Source of the DNA: Chloroflexota bacterium
GTDB lineage: Bacteria; Chloroflexota; Dehalococcoidia; E44-bin15
Direction: 5' to 3'
NCBI GenBank assembly: GCA_030604825.1
Contig: JAUVVB010000012.1
Span: 1-59,682 of the forward strand
DNA length: 59,682 nucleotides
Positions 8,156 through 16,092 of the stretch are shown here, piece by piece. Each line of letters starts with the position of its first letter. Position 1 is the stretch's first letter. Position numbers and translations under genes: made by a program. The notes below the pieces were generated by a model. It did not search any database and was not told the DNA's origin. It was given only the letters and a program-made list of their open reading frames with translations.

Positions 8156-9346
8156 CTAGCCCCGGGGCAGCCCCAAACCCCTGATGGCGATGATGATCCT
8201 CTGGATCTCCAAGGTGCCGGCGCCTATGGTTGCGGAGACGGAACTCAGACAGGAATAGGCAATCCTTCCCCTCAACTGGGCCCATCTGGAGTCGGGCGTA
8301 AGCGGCCCGTAGAGCCCCAGGATCTCCATGCCCACATTGGCCACTCGCTGATGAAGCTCGGTGGAGAATAGCTTAACGATGGATGCCTCGTAGTTGGGAA
8401 TGAGTCCCCTTCCCAGCATCCAGGCGATGCGGTAGGAAAGCACCCGCACCACCTCGAACTCGATGAACATCTGGGCCAGCTTCTGCCTTACCACCGGGTC
8501 GTGGGCCAGGGGCTTGCCATTCCGCTTTGCCTCCTTTGAAAACTGCACCAGGTCCTCCAGGATGGGGGGGAGGGAGGCTGGGGGGAAGAAGAAGAAATTC
8601 GGCGTCCTCTCGAAGTCGAGGGCGGTGACCAGATGGTACCATCCCTGGTTCTTCTCCCCCACCAGGGAGCCTTTGGGAATCCTCACCTCATCGAAGAAGA
8701 CCTCATTAAGGGAATGCTCGCCAAGCATGTCTATCAGGGGTCTGATGGTGATCCCCGGGGTTTTCATGTCCACAATGAAAAGGGAGATCCCTTTGTGCTT
8801 GGGCACATCGGGATCGGTCCTTGCCGCCAGCCAGCAGTACTCGACCAGGTGGGCCAGGCTGGTGAAAATCTTTTGCCCGGTGATGACGAAATCATCGCCG
8901 TCCTCCACCGCCCTGGTGTTTAGGGAGGCCAGGTCGGAGCCGGCGCCTGGCTCGCTATAGCCCAGGCAGAAATCTATCTCCCCCCTGGCGATTGGGGGAA
9001 GGTACTCCCGCTTCTGCTCCTCGCTGCCATAGAGCATAAGAACCGGGCCCACAATGGTAACCGCAATGCTTCCCCCTACGGGAACCCGGCGATAGCATGT
9101 CTCCTCGGCGAAGATCAGTTGCTCCATCGCGGAGCGCGCCTGGCCCCCGTATTCCTTGGGCCAGGCCATGGTGAGCCATCCCTTCTCCCCTAGGCTGCTG
9201 GAGAATTGGCGCAACAGGGGGAATACCCTTTCCACATCGCCGGGCCTCCCCAGAAATCCTGCCCAATCCTTGGGGACCTCCCTCTCCAAAAATTGGCGCA
9301 CCTCTTTTCGGAAAGCCTCCTCCTCCGGGGTGAATCGAAAATCCAT
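8156..9346 (-). CDS. Acyl-CoA dehydrogenase (396 aa), first gene of the array
   Basis: The promoter-proximal gene of the six-gene dehydrogenase operon. Motifs: FCLGYSEPGAGSDLASL, VITGQKIFTSLAHLVE and the tail GAGTLEIQRIIIAIRG, where the usual SEIQ is LEIQ. The FERxG segment is altered to FERTPNFFFFPP, an unusual aromatic stretch that probably reshapes the acyl pocket. The start is placed at ATG 9346 after AAAGGTGG; an in-frame GTG at 9355 is possible. A promoter with TATAAT lies about 70 bases upstream. Confidence 0.92.
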   Translation of the reverse strand: MDFRFTPEEEAFRKEVRQFLEREVPKDWAGFLGRPGDVERVFPLLRQFSSSLGEKGWLTMAWPKEYGGQARSAMEQLIFAEETCYRRVPVGGSIAVTIVGPVLMLYGSEEQKREYLPPIARGEIDFCLGYSEPGAGSDLASLNTRAVEDGDDFVITGQKIFTSLAHLVEYCWLAARTDPDVPKHKGISLFIVDMKTPGITIRPLIDMLGEHSLNEVFFDEVRIPKGSLVGEKNQGWYHLVTALDFERTPNFFFFPPASLPPILEDLVQFSKEAKRNGKPLAHDPVVRQKLAQMFIEFEVVRVLSYRIAWMLGRGLIPNYEASIVKLFSTELHQRVANVGMEILGLYGPLTPDSRWAQLRGRIAYSCLSSVSATIGAGTLEIQRIIIAIRGLGLPRG

Positions 9347-9414
9347 GGCTGCCACCTTTGCTAACCCTGAGGGGGTCCCCTAAGAAGCGACAATATCTTC
9401 CTCTGCGGCCACCT

Positions 9415-9442
9415 ATTATACCCCATTTGGGGGGAAAGTCAA
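9415..9442 (-). promoter_or_regulatory. Promoter of the six-gene acyl-CoA dehydrogenase operon
   Basis: On the minus strand: -35 TTGACT (9437-9442), 16-base spacer, consensus -10 TATAAT (9415-9420). The spacer contains CCCCAAATGGGG, a short palindrome that could bind a regulator. It lies between the Lrp/AsnC-like sensor gene and the first dehydrogenase. Confidence 0.75.
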
Positions 9443-9462
9443 TTTTTGGGGCTCCCCGGGGA

Positions 9463-9702
9463 TTAACCCAGATGGACGGTGAGGCAGGTCACCGTTCGCG
9501 CCACGCCGCCAATGGCATGGACGTTTCTGGTCACTAGGTCGCCAACGGTGTTCACATCTGCCCCCTCCACCACGGCGATGATGTCATAGGGCCCGGTCAC
9601 CGCATCCACCGACTTTACCCCGCTCACCTTCTGCAGGGCAGTGACCACATCCTTGGTCTTGCCCACCGCGACCTCGATAAGCACGAAGGCCTTTACCGCC
9701 AT
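9463..9702 (-). CDS. Stand-alone Lrp/AsnC ligand-binding (RAM) domain protein
   Basis: A 79-residue protein that is only the alpha-beta sandwich effector-binding domain of Lrp/AsnC regulators (KAFVLIEVAVGKTKDVV, then GVKSVDAVTGPYDIIAVVEG). There is no N-terminal helix-turn-helix. Such stand-alone domains form oligomers and bind amino acids or other small ligands. The ATG at 9702 has a GAGGAGGTG ribosome binding site. It sits exactly between the thiolase/HMG-synthase-like block and the dehydrogenase operon. A role as a metabolite sensor for this pathway is possible but unproven; it cannot bind DNA by itself in the usual way. Confidence 0.88.
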   Translation of the reverse strand: MAVKAFVLIEVAVGKTKDVVTALQKVSGVKSVDAVTGPYDIIAVVEGADVNTVGDLVTRNVHAIGGVARTVTCLTVHLG

Positions 9703-9830
9703 GAGACCACCTCCTCTCTTTTGAGCTAGTCGCTATGACCGGTGGAAAGGCTACTCGCTTTCCTTTTTGAACTATTTGCCGTGTCAGGTAAAAGGCCCGT
9801 TTGCTTTCCTCTCTTAGCTTTGGCCTAATT

Positions 9831-11009
9831 CTATAGCCCTACGATAAGGCAACTGACGGTGCATGCTGGCGGCTGACCACCCATATTATGGGTCAGCCCT
9901 ATCTTGGGGTCCTTTATCTGCCTGGGGCCCGCCTTTCCCTGAAGCTGCTTATACATCTCGTACATCATCCTCAGCCCGCTGGCGCCAATGGGGTGGCCAA
10001 AGCACTTGAGGCCGCCATCAGGCTGTATCGGGAGATCCCCCTCCAGGGTAAAGGTCCCCGCCTCCAGGTCCTCCTTCACCCTCCCCCTGGGGCTGAACTG
10101 GAGGTCCTCCATGATCACCGCCTCGGTGATGGAGAAGCAATCGTGAACCTCCGCCATGCTGATCTCCTGGCGGGGGTTTTTGATCCCCGCCTCGGCATAT
10201 GCTGCCAGGCCGGCGCGGTAGGTTTCCTCCACATGGGTATAATCGTACTCGGTCCTGGCTATTCCCTCTCCGGGGCCGACGCAGATCTGAAGTGCCTTGA
10301 CGTAGACCGGGTCGGGCCTAAAGTGCTTGGCGTCCTCTGCCCTCACCACGATGGCTGCTGCTGAGCCATCGCTCACCCCGCAGCAATCGAAGAGCCCCAG
10401 GGGCCAGGCGATTATGGGGGCGTTTATCACCTGCTCCAGGGTAACCTCCCTCTGGAAGTGGGCCTTTGGGTTGAGGGAGCCATTGTGGTGGCTCTTCACC
10501 GGTATATGGGCCAGCATCCTCTTGCCTTCCTCGGCGCTGAGGCCATAGCGGGCAAAGTATTTGGTGGCCATCATGGCAAACGCCCCGGGAGCGGTCATGC
10601 TTGGCCTTACATTGGTGCCCCCAACCATGGCGCCGCCTAGCCCGCTGAAGCCGGAGTCCTTCAACTTCTCGCAACCCAGCGCCAGGGCGATATCATATAT
10701 GCCGGCGGCCACCGCGTAGCAGGCATTTCTCAGCGCATCGGAGCCGGTGGCGCAAAGATTCTCCACCCTGGTTACCGGCTTGTACTGGAGCCTGAGGGGT
10801 ACACTGAGGCCCAGCCCCGCCATTCCTGAAAACTCGTGACAGGTTCCTACCCAGGCAGCCTGAACATCCTTGGGCTCGATTCCGGCATCCTCAAAGGCCT
10901 CATAGGCGGCCTCTACCATGAGGTCGCCGGCGCTTTTATCCCAGAGCTCGCCGAAATTGGTACAGCCCATGCCGATTATGGCTACCCTATCCTTTATGCT
11001 CTCGGCCAT
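9831..11009 (-). CDS. Thiolase / acetyl-CoA acetyltransferase, SCP-x type
   Basis: A 392-residue thiolase-superfamily protein of the sterol-carrier/archaeal type. The nucleophile cysteine is present (Cys86 in ENLCATGSDA), as are the HDCFSITE histidine motif and the CFGHPIGASG motif near the C-terminus. It should catalyse CoA-dependent cleavage of 3-oxoacyl-CoA or the reverse condensation. Its start is 10 bases after the stop of the HMG-CoA-synthase-like/DUF35 gene, with an AAGGAGG site, so the two are coupled. In archaea, a thiolase, an HMG-CoA synthase and a DUF35 protein form one channeling complex; the same three modules adjoin here. A close paralogue lies at 12562-13734. Confidence 0.9.
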   Translation of the reverse strand: MAESIKDRVAIIGMGCTNFGELWDKSAGDLMVEAAYEAFEDAGIEPKDVQAAWVGTCHEFSGMAGLGLSVPLRLQYKPVTRVENLCATGSDALRNACYAVAAGIYDIALALGCEKLKDSGFSGLGGAMVGGTNVRPSMTAPGAFAMMATKYFARYGLSAEEGKRMLAHIPVKSHHNGSLNPKAHFQREVTLEQVINAPIIAWPLGLFDCCGVSDGSAAAIVVRAEDAKHFRPDPVYVKALQICVGPGEGIARTEYDYTHVEETYRAGLAAYAEAGIKNPRQEISMAEVHDCFSITEAVIMEDLQFSPRGRVKEDLEAGTFTLEGDLPIQPDGGLKCFGHPIGASGLRMMYEMYKQLQGKAGPRQIKDPKIGLTHNMGGQPPACTVSCLIVGL

Positions 11010-11019
11010 CTCATCCTCC

Positions 11020-12462
11020 TTAGCACCTTATCGGTCTCGTCTTCCAGTAATAGTTGTGAATGCCGCGGTCGAAGAAGAGCTTTCTGAAGGTCATCTCGAC
11101 GGGCATGCCCACCTCCACCTTATCCGGGTCGCGATCGGTGAAGTCGAACACCGCCCGACCGCCCCCTTCGAAGTCCACCACGGTGATGGTGACCGGTGGG
11201 TCAGGGCTGGCTGCCAGGTTATCATGGGTGAAGCTGAAGATATTAGCCCTTTTATCGGCAAATCGGTAATCCTCAAACTGGTCCTTGGCTTGGCATACCA
11301 CGCATATCCTGATCGGGACTCCGCCCAGGGCGGGGGAGGTATACTGGGGGGTGCCACAACTCTTGCATCTAGCCCCGTAAAGGCCCAGGATCTGCTTACG
11401 GGCCCGCCACACCGCTGATATGGAGGTGGGTGATTTCTCGGGGCGCCGCGCCGCCTCCAGGGTGATCAGGCCCCTCCAGCGAAGGTAGGTCTCATAGTTG
11501 GCGATCATCCTCTTGGATGCCAGGTGTTTCTTTATCCCCCTCCTCTCCCCAACCCGATTTATCTCCTCGGTGACCTCCAGCAGGAAGGCATCAGCACCAT
11601 TTCCATAGCTGGCAAGGAGGATCTTATCCCCCGGCTTTGCCTCCTCCAGGGCAGCCACCAGCATCATCGGTGCCATGGCAGCACCGGTGATGCCCACCGT
11701 CATGAACATGGGGTCTTGAACCTGTGCGGCATCAAACCCCAGGCTGCGGGCAACCCGGGCGTGCCTTCTGAAATCGGGGGGACAGTCATAGACCACCTTG
11801 GCAAAATCGCCGGCCTTGATGTTATAATCTTTCATCAGTCCCGAGATGGCCTCGGGGAGAACGGCGGAATAGCCCTCATCCAGGACCATGCGGTCCTCCC
11901 AGCTGCGAACGAAGACATCGCCATCGGCGCGCCAAACCCCGGAGAAATCGTCGGAGATGGAGTAGCTTCCCTCGATGGTGGCGATGGGCTGATCCCCTCC
12001 CAGCAGCAGGGCGGCGCCACCATCGCCAAGGGCCTGCTCGAAATCCCCCGACGGTGCTCCTATGCGGCAATCGGCAGCGGCTACCAGGATGCTCTTTGCT
12101 GCCCCCGCCTTTACCGTATTCAGGGCGGTGGCGATGGCGGTGGTTCCCGCCCGCAGCGAGCCGGAAATGTCCATGGTCAAGGCATCGCGGCGCATATCCA
12201 GGGCCACCGCCATTATGGAGGCCCCCAGCCTCTCCTTATAGGGGGAGGTGGTGGTGGCAAAGAATAAGCCATCCACCGTTTTGGGGTCGATGCCCCTCAA
12301 GCAGTCGATGGCTGATTCCACGGCCATGGTTATGCTATCTTCATCGAAATTGGCTATTACCCTTTCCCCGGGGATGGGGAAGCCTCCCCAGGCCCTACGA
12401 AATTCGGAACGCTCCACGCGGTGCAATGGTATGTAAGCACCGTAGGATGTTATTCCCGGCAT
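11020..12462 (-). CDS. HMG-CoA-synthase-like protein fused to DUF35, catalytic residues absent
   Basis: 480 residues. Residues 1 to about 330 have the thiolase-fold HMG-CoA synthase architecture (GITSYGAYIPLHR start, DGLFFATTTSPY, AGTTAIATAL, DGGAALLLGG). From about 345 there is a DUF35 part: a zinc-ribbon CKSCG...CVVC and an OB-fold (NIFSFTHDNLAA, VEVGMPVEMTFRK). By eye alignment to archaeal and staphylococcal HMG-CoA synthases, the nucleophile cysteine is Leu103 (SLRAGT), the general-base glutamate is Thr71 and the histidine is an aspartate in YDCPPD. Ordinary HMG-CoA synthesis is therefore unlikely; a scaffold, lyase or other role is inferred. ATG 12462 has a GAGGAGGG site. The thiolase gene follows 10 bases later. 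Confidence 0.85.
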   Translation of the reverse strand: MPGITSYGAYIPLHRVERSEFRRAWGGFPIPGERVIANFDEDSITMAVESAIDCLRGIDPKTVDGLFFATTTSPYKERLGASIMAVALDMRRDALTMDISGSLRAGTTAIATALNTVKAGAAKSILVAAADCRIGAPSGDFEQALGDGGAALLLGGDQPIATIEGSYSISDDFSGVWRADGDVFVRSWEDRMVLDEGYSAVLPEAISGLMKDYNIKAGDFAKVVYDCPPDFRRHARVARSLGFDAAQVQDPMFMTVGITGAAMAPMMLVAALEEAKPGDKILLASYGNGADAFLLEVTEEINRVGERRGIKKHLASKRMIANYETYLRWRGLITLEAARRPEKSPTSISAVWRARKQILGLYGARCKSCGTPQYTSPALGGVPIRICVVCQAKDQFEDYRFADKRANIFSFTHDNLAASPDPPVTITVVDFEGGGRAVFDFTDRDPDKVEVGMPVEMTFRKLFFDRGIHNYYWKTRPIRC

Positions 12463-12561
12463 CAATTCCCTCCTCAAAATTGATTCCCGGCCCTATCTCA
12501 ACCTCCTTCTCCGCCCAGTCCAGTATATGTTCTGCTCATATTCCCCGTCAAGGCAAGATTC

Positions 12562-13734
12562 TCATCCCGGGCTGTTGCCGAAGACGGCGATACAGGCTAC
12601 CTGGGGAGGACCACCCAGGGTGTGGGACAATCCCAGTCGGGCATCCTTTATCTGACGCGGCCCCGCCTTGCCCTGGAGCTGCTTATAGACCTCATAGGTC
12701 ATCCTTATGCCACTGGCACCGATGGGGTGACCGAAGGACTTGAGCCCGCCATCGGTATTTATGGGCAGTTCCCCCTCCAGGGTGAAGGTGCCGGCGTCCA
12801 CGTCCTCCTTCGCCCTTCCCTTGGGGCTGAACCCCAGGTCCTCGTAGATGATCAGCTCGGTGATGGTGAAGCAATCGTGAACGATGGCCAGGCTCATCTC
12901 CTTACGGGGGTCCTTTATCCCCGCCTGTTCATAGGCCTGCCTGGCCGCGGAGCGATTCATCTCGAAGCCCGTCCAGTCAAATCCGGGCTCGAAGTGGGGC
13001 AGTATCTGATTGGCGGCAAGTCCGATGCCCTTCAGGTAGATGGGGTCATCCCTAAACTTCTTGGCAAGATCGGCGCGGGTGATGATGGCTGCCGCTGCCC
13101 CATCGGTGGTGCCGCAACAATCGAACAGCCCCAGGGGCCAGGCGATTATGGGGGCATTCATTACCTGCTCCAGGGTAACCTCCCTCTGGAAGTGGGCCTT
13201 GGGGTGAAGGCTGCCATTGTGATGATTCTTCACCGCGATCTGGGCAATGGTCCGCTTTCCCTCCTCCCGACTTAGCCCGTAAGTATAGAAATACCTGGTG
13301 GCGATGAAGGCGAAGGTTCCTGGGCCCGTCCTTCTCCCCTCCAGAACGGGGTGAAGGCCCCGCCCCACGCCAAGCCCGCCTACCCCGGTATCCTTGAGCT
13401 TCTCGAAGCCGCAGGCGAGCACCACGTCATACATGCCGCAGGCTACGGCAAAGGCAGCATTCCTCAACGCCTCATGTCCCGTGGCGCAGAAGTTCTCCAC
13501 CCTGGTGATGGGGATGCGGGGGAGCTTCAGCGGCTCGGCGAGGCACACCCCGGCTGCGCCCGAGGCAATGGTGCCCACCCAGGCGGCCTGAATGTCATTT
13601 GGCCCCACGCCAGCGTCCTCATAGGCTTCATAGACCGCCTCGATGATCATGTCATCAGAACTCTGCTCCCAGTTCTCGCCAAACTTGCGGCAGCCCATGC
13701 CTACGATGGCCACCTTATCCTTGATGCTCTCCAT
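12562..13734 (-). CDS. Thiolase / acetyl-CoA acetyltransferase, SCP-x type, second copy
   Basis: A 390-residue thiolase paralogous to that at 9831-11009. The cysteine motif is ENFCATGHEA. HDCFTITE and SFGHPIGASG are present, so it is expected to be catalytically competent. The start at 13734 has AAGGAGGAAAG upstream and lies one base after the TGA of the preceding HMG-CoA-synthase-like gene, indicating tight translational coupling. A longer reading to 13806 only adds sequence that overlaps the upstream gene and is rejected. The acyl chain length or type is not evident from sequence. Confidence 0.9.
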   Translation of the reverse strand: MESIKDKVAIVGMGCRKFGENWEQSSDDMIIEAVYEAYEDAGVGPNDIQAAWVGTIASGAAGVCLAEPLKLPRIPITRVENFCATGHEALRNAAFAVACGMYDVVLACGFEKLKDTGVGGLGVGRGLHPVLEGRRTGPGTFAFIATRYFYTYGLSREEGKRTIAQIAVKNHHNGSLHPKAHFQREVTLEQVMNAPIIAWPLGLFDCCGTTDGAAAAIITRADLAKKFRDDPIYLKGIGLAANQILPHFEPGFDWTGFEMNRSAARQAYEQAGIKDPRKEMSLAIVHDCFTITELIIYEDLGFSPKGRAKEDVDAGTFTLEGELPINTDGGLKSFGHPIGASGIRMTYEVYKQLQGKAGPRQIKDARLGLSHTLGGPPQVACIAVFGNSPG

Positions 13735-13735
13735 T

Positions 13736-15178
13736 TCACTTTCCTCCTTCTGCGGGGATTTCCCTCGGTGGTCGGCATTTCCAGAAGTAGTTATGGAAGT
13801 TGGCAAACTCGTGGATCTTCCTGAAGGTCATCTCCAGCGGCATGTTCACCTCCACCGCTTGGGGGTCGGCATCGGTCATCATGCAGTAGAATCGAGCCCC
13901 TCCCTCGAATTCCACCACCGACTGGATGACGGGGGGGTTGATGCCGGTGGCGGCCAGGTTATCCAGGGAGTAGGTGAACAGCTTTCCCTGCTCCCGGGAG
14001 AGGTTTACCTCATCGAATTCATCCTTGGACTGGCATCCATAGCACACCCGCTGCGGGGGATAGGTAACCAGGCCGCATTTTCGGCACTTTGAGGCGTGGC
14101 AGCTCAGCACCCAGTTCTTGGTGCGCCACATCACCGTTGCCGAGCCCATGCCGCGGAGGCCGGCGGCGGGGGGGAGCTCCACCAGGTTGCGGGCCACCAG
14201 GTATTTGCCATAGCTGGGGAGCATGGCCTTGGAGGCGAGATGGGTTTTCGCCCCCCTCCTATCCCTTACCTTCTCTATCTGCTCCGTCACCCTGAGGAGG
14301 AAGGCGTCGGCTCCATCCCCGTAGCTTGAGAAGATGAGCCTATCCCCGGGCTTGGCCTCCTCCAGGGCAGCCACCAGCATCATCAATGCCGAGGCGCTGC
14401 CGGTATTGCCCACGGCGTTGAAAAAGGTGTCTTGGACCTGGGTTTGGGGGTCGAAGCCCAGCCTCCTCATCAGGCCGCCGTGGCTTCTGGGGTCGGGGCC
14501 GTAGATCACCGCCTTGGCCAAGTCCTTGGCGCTGAGGTTGTTCCTCTTCATGATGGTGGAGACGGCCTGGGAAACGTTCTTGGAGTAGCCGTGCATGATC
14601 ACCCAGCGGTCTTCCCATTCCCGAACGAATTGGTCGGAGTCGCGGCGCCATACATCGGTGAGCTCGTCGGAGACGGAATAGCAATCCTCGACCTCAGCGA
14701 TGATGTCGGAATCCCCGACGAGGAGGGAAGCGGCGCCGTCACCATAGGACTGCTCCTGGGTGCTATAGGGGAATCCGATGCGGCAGTCGGCGGCGGTGAC
14801 CACGATGTTCTTCGCCGGGCCCGCCCTTACCGCATCCAGGGCCGCTCGCAAAGCGGTGGTCCCGGAGCGGAGGGAGGTGGTGAAGTCTCCGGTGCGGATC
14901 TCCTTATCCATGTCGAGGACGGAGGCGATTATGGTGGAGCACTGCTTCTCCTTGTAGGGGGAGGTGGTGGTGGCAAAGAAAAGGCCATCCAGCTTGGCCC
15001 CATCCATTCCCTTGGTGCAGTCGAAGGCAGCCTCCACCGCCATGGTGAGGCTGTCCTCATCGGCGCTGGCCACTGCCCTCTCACCGGGAAGGCCTATCCC
15101 CCCCCAGGCCTTGGCAAACTCGCTGCGACTTAGCCGGTGGTAGGGTATGTAAGCGCCATAGGATTTTATCCCTGCCAT
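13736..15178 (-). CDS. HMG-CoA-synthase-like protein fused to DUF35, second copy
   Basis: 480 residues, the same domain order as the 11020-12462 product: HMG-CoA-synthase-like domain then DUF35 with CRKCG...CYGC and an OB-fold (LFTYSLDNLAATG). The classical catalytic positions are again replaced: TTSLRSGT has Leu where the nucleophile Cys should be, ATTTSPY has Thr for the glutamate, and IYGPDP has Tyr for the histidine. The same loss in both paralogues argues for a conserved non-classical function rather than decay. First gene of the four-gene thiolase operon, with a GGAGGAACTG ribosome binding site and a sigma70-type promoter 40-70 bases upstream. Confidence 0.85.
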   Translation of the reverse strand: MAGIKSYGAYIPYHRLSRSEFAKAWGGIGLPGERAVASADEDSLTMAVEAAFDCTKGMDGAKLDGLFFATTTSPYKEKQCSTIIASVLDMDKEIRTGDFTTSLRSGTTALRAALDAVRAGPAKNIVVTAADCRIGFPYSTQEQSYGDGAASLLVGDSDIIAEVEDCYSVSDELTDVWRRDSDQFVREWEDRWVIMHGYSKNVSQAVSTIMKRNNLSAKDLAKAVIYGPDPRSHGGLMRRLGFDPQTQVQDTFFNAVGNTGSASALMMLVAALEEAKPGDRLIFSSYGDGADAFLLRVTEQIEKVRDRRGAKTHLASKAMLPSYGKYLVARNLVELPPAAGLRGMGSATVMWRTKNWVLSCHASKCRKCGLVTYPPQRVCYGCQSKDEFDEVNLSREQGKLFTYSLDNLAATGINPPVIQSVVEFEGGARFYCMMTDADPQAVEVNMPLEMTFRKIHEFANFHNYFWKCRPPREIPAEGGK

Positions 15179-15215
15179 TCAGTTCCTCCTGTGTTTGATT
15201 TACCTCGGCTGAGCT

Positions 15216-15245
15216 ATTTTATTTTAATTCAGGGGGTGAAGTCAA
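15216..15245 (-). promoter_or_regulatory. Promoter of the thiolase/HMG-synthase-like operon
   Basis: On the minus strand: -35 TTGACT (15240-15245), 18-base spacer, -10 TAAAAT (15216-15221). It faces away from rsmG. Confidence 0.6.
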
Positions 15246-15302
15246 CAAACCAAATCCTTTGCCTCTCCAGGTGAGGCTTGCCCTTCAATACGTCCTTTAA
15301 AT

Positions 15303-15331
15303 TTGTGCGTGCTTGTGTTGTATGATAAAAT
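15303..15331 (+). promoter_or_regulatory. Probable promoter of rsmG
   Basis: -35 TTGTGC (15303-15308), 17-base spacer, -10 TAAAAT (15326-15331), ending about 16 bases before the ATG at 15348. The -35 is weak. The predicted start lies very near the first ATG, so translation could begin at the later ATG at 15366. Confidence 0.4.
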
Positions 15332-15347
15332 GCAATAACAATTTTCA

Positions 15348-16082
15348 ATGCGCTTTCACTTTGCCATGGAGAGGCTTATCGCCGGTGTCGCAAGCCTGGG
15401 GCTCTGCCTCACCCCGAAGCAGGTGGAGCAGTTTGAGACCTACTATCGGGAGCTCATCCATTGGAACCGGAGGGTGAACCTTACCGCCATCGTGGATTAT
15501 GAGGAGGTGCAGATAAAGCACTTCCTCGATTCGCTTACCATAGCTCTGGCGGTGGGGGATATGTCCTGCTGGCGAATCCTGGATCTGGGTGCCGGCGCTG
15601 GCCTGCCCGGGGTTCCGCTGAAGATAGCTTTTCCCGCCATCAGGCTGGCGCTATTGGACTCGGTGGGCAAGAAAACGGGCTTTCTGGAGCATCTGGTGGC
15701 CAGGCTTTCCCTGGGCGATGTGGAGGTGATAACCGGCAGGGCTGAGGACCTCGCCCGAGATGAAGGCTATCGGGAGAAATTTGACCTGGTCGTTTCCAGA
15801 GGGGTAGCCAAGCTACCAACCCTTGTGGAGCTGGCTTTACCTTTTTGCGCTCGGGGAGGCTGCTTCATTGCCCAGAAGAAAGGGGAGGTGGAAGGGGAGA
15901 TAGAGGTGGCGAGAAGGGCCATCGACATCCTTGGTGGCAGGCTGAGGGAGGTGAAGAAGGTCACGCTGGAGGGGCTGGGGGAGCGGGCACTGGTGATCAT
16001 CGAGAAGCAGAGCGCCACCCCCCAGGGCTACCCCCGGCGTGCTGGCATCCCATCGAAGCGCCCCTTGAAGGGGTCGGCTTAA
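15348..16082 (+). CDS. rsmG: 16S rRNA (guanine-527-N7)-methyltransferase RsmG
   Basis: A 244-residue SAM-dependent methyltransferase that modifies G527 of 16S rRNA (GidB family). The N-terminal helical part has ELIHWNRRVNLTAI, typical of RsmG. The SAM site LDLGAGAGLPGVPLKIAFP, VISRGVAKL-type motif (VVSRGVAKL) and AQKKGE complete the fold. Length is normal. Two starts are possible, ATG 15348 and ATG 15366; neither has a clear ribosome binding site. The gene begins a three-gene plus-strand unit with the membrane protein and the CoA-transferase-family gene. Confidence 0.93.
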   Translation: MRFHFAMERLIAGVASLGLCLTPKQVEQFETYYRELIHWNRRVNLTAIVDYEEVQIKHFLDSLTIALAVGDMSCWRILDLGAGAGLPGVPLKIAFPAIRLALLDSVGKKTGFLEHLVARLSLGDVEVITGRAEDLARDEGYREKFDLVVSRGVAKLPTLVELALPFCARGGCFIAQKKGEVEGEIEVARRAIDILGGRLREVKKVTLEGLGERALVIIEKQSATPQGYPRRAGIPSKRPLKGSA

Positions 16083-16092
16083 AGGAATATCT

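Noticed and set aside
9703-9830. Hairpin-like GGAAAG/CTTTCC near 9741-9762 as a terminator after the thiolase gene
   Set aside because: The stem is only 6 bp with an 8-base loop, and there is no T-run on the minus strand; too weak to call.
13735-13806. Longer start for the second thiolase
   Set aside because: It would overlap the upstream synthase-like gene by 71 bases and skip the strong AAGGAGG site before 13734.
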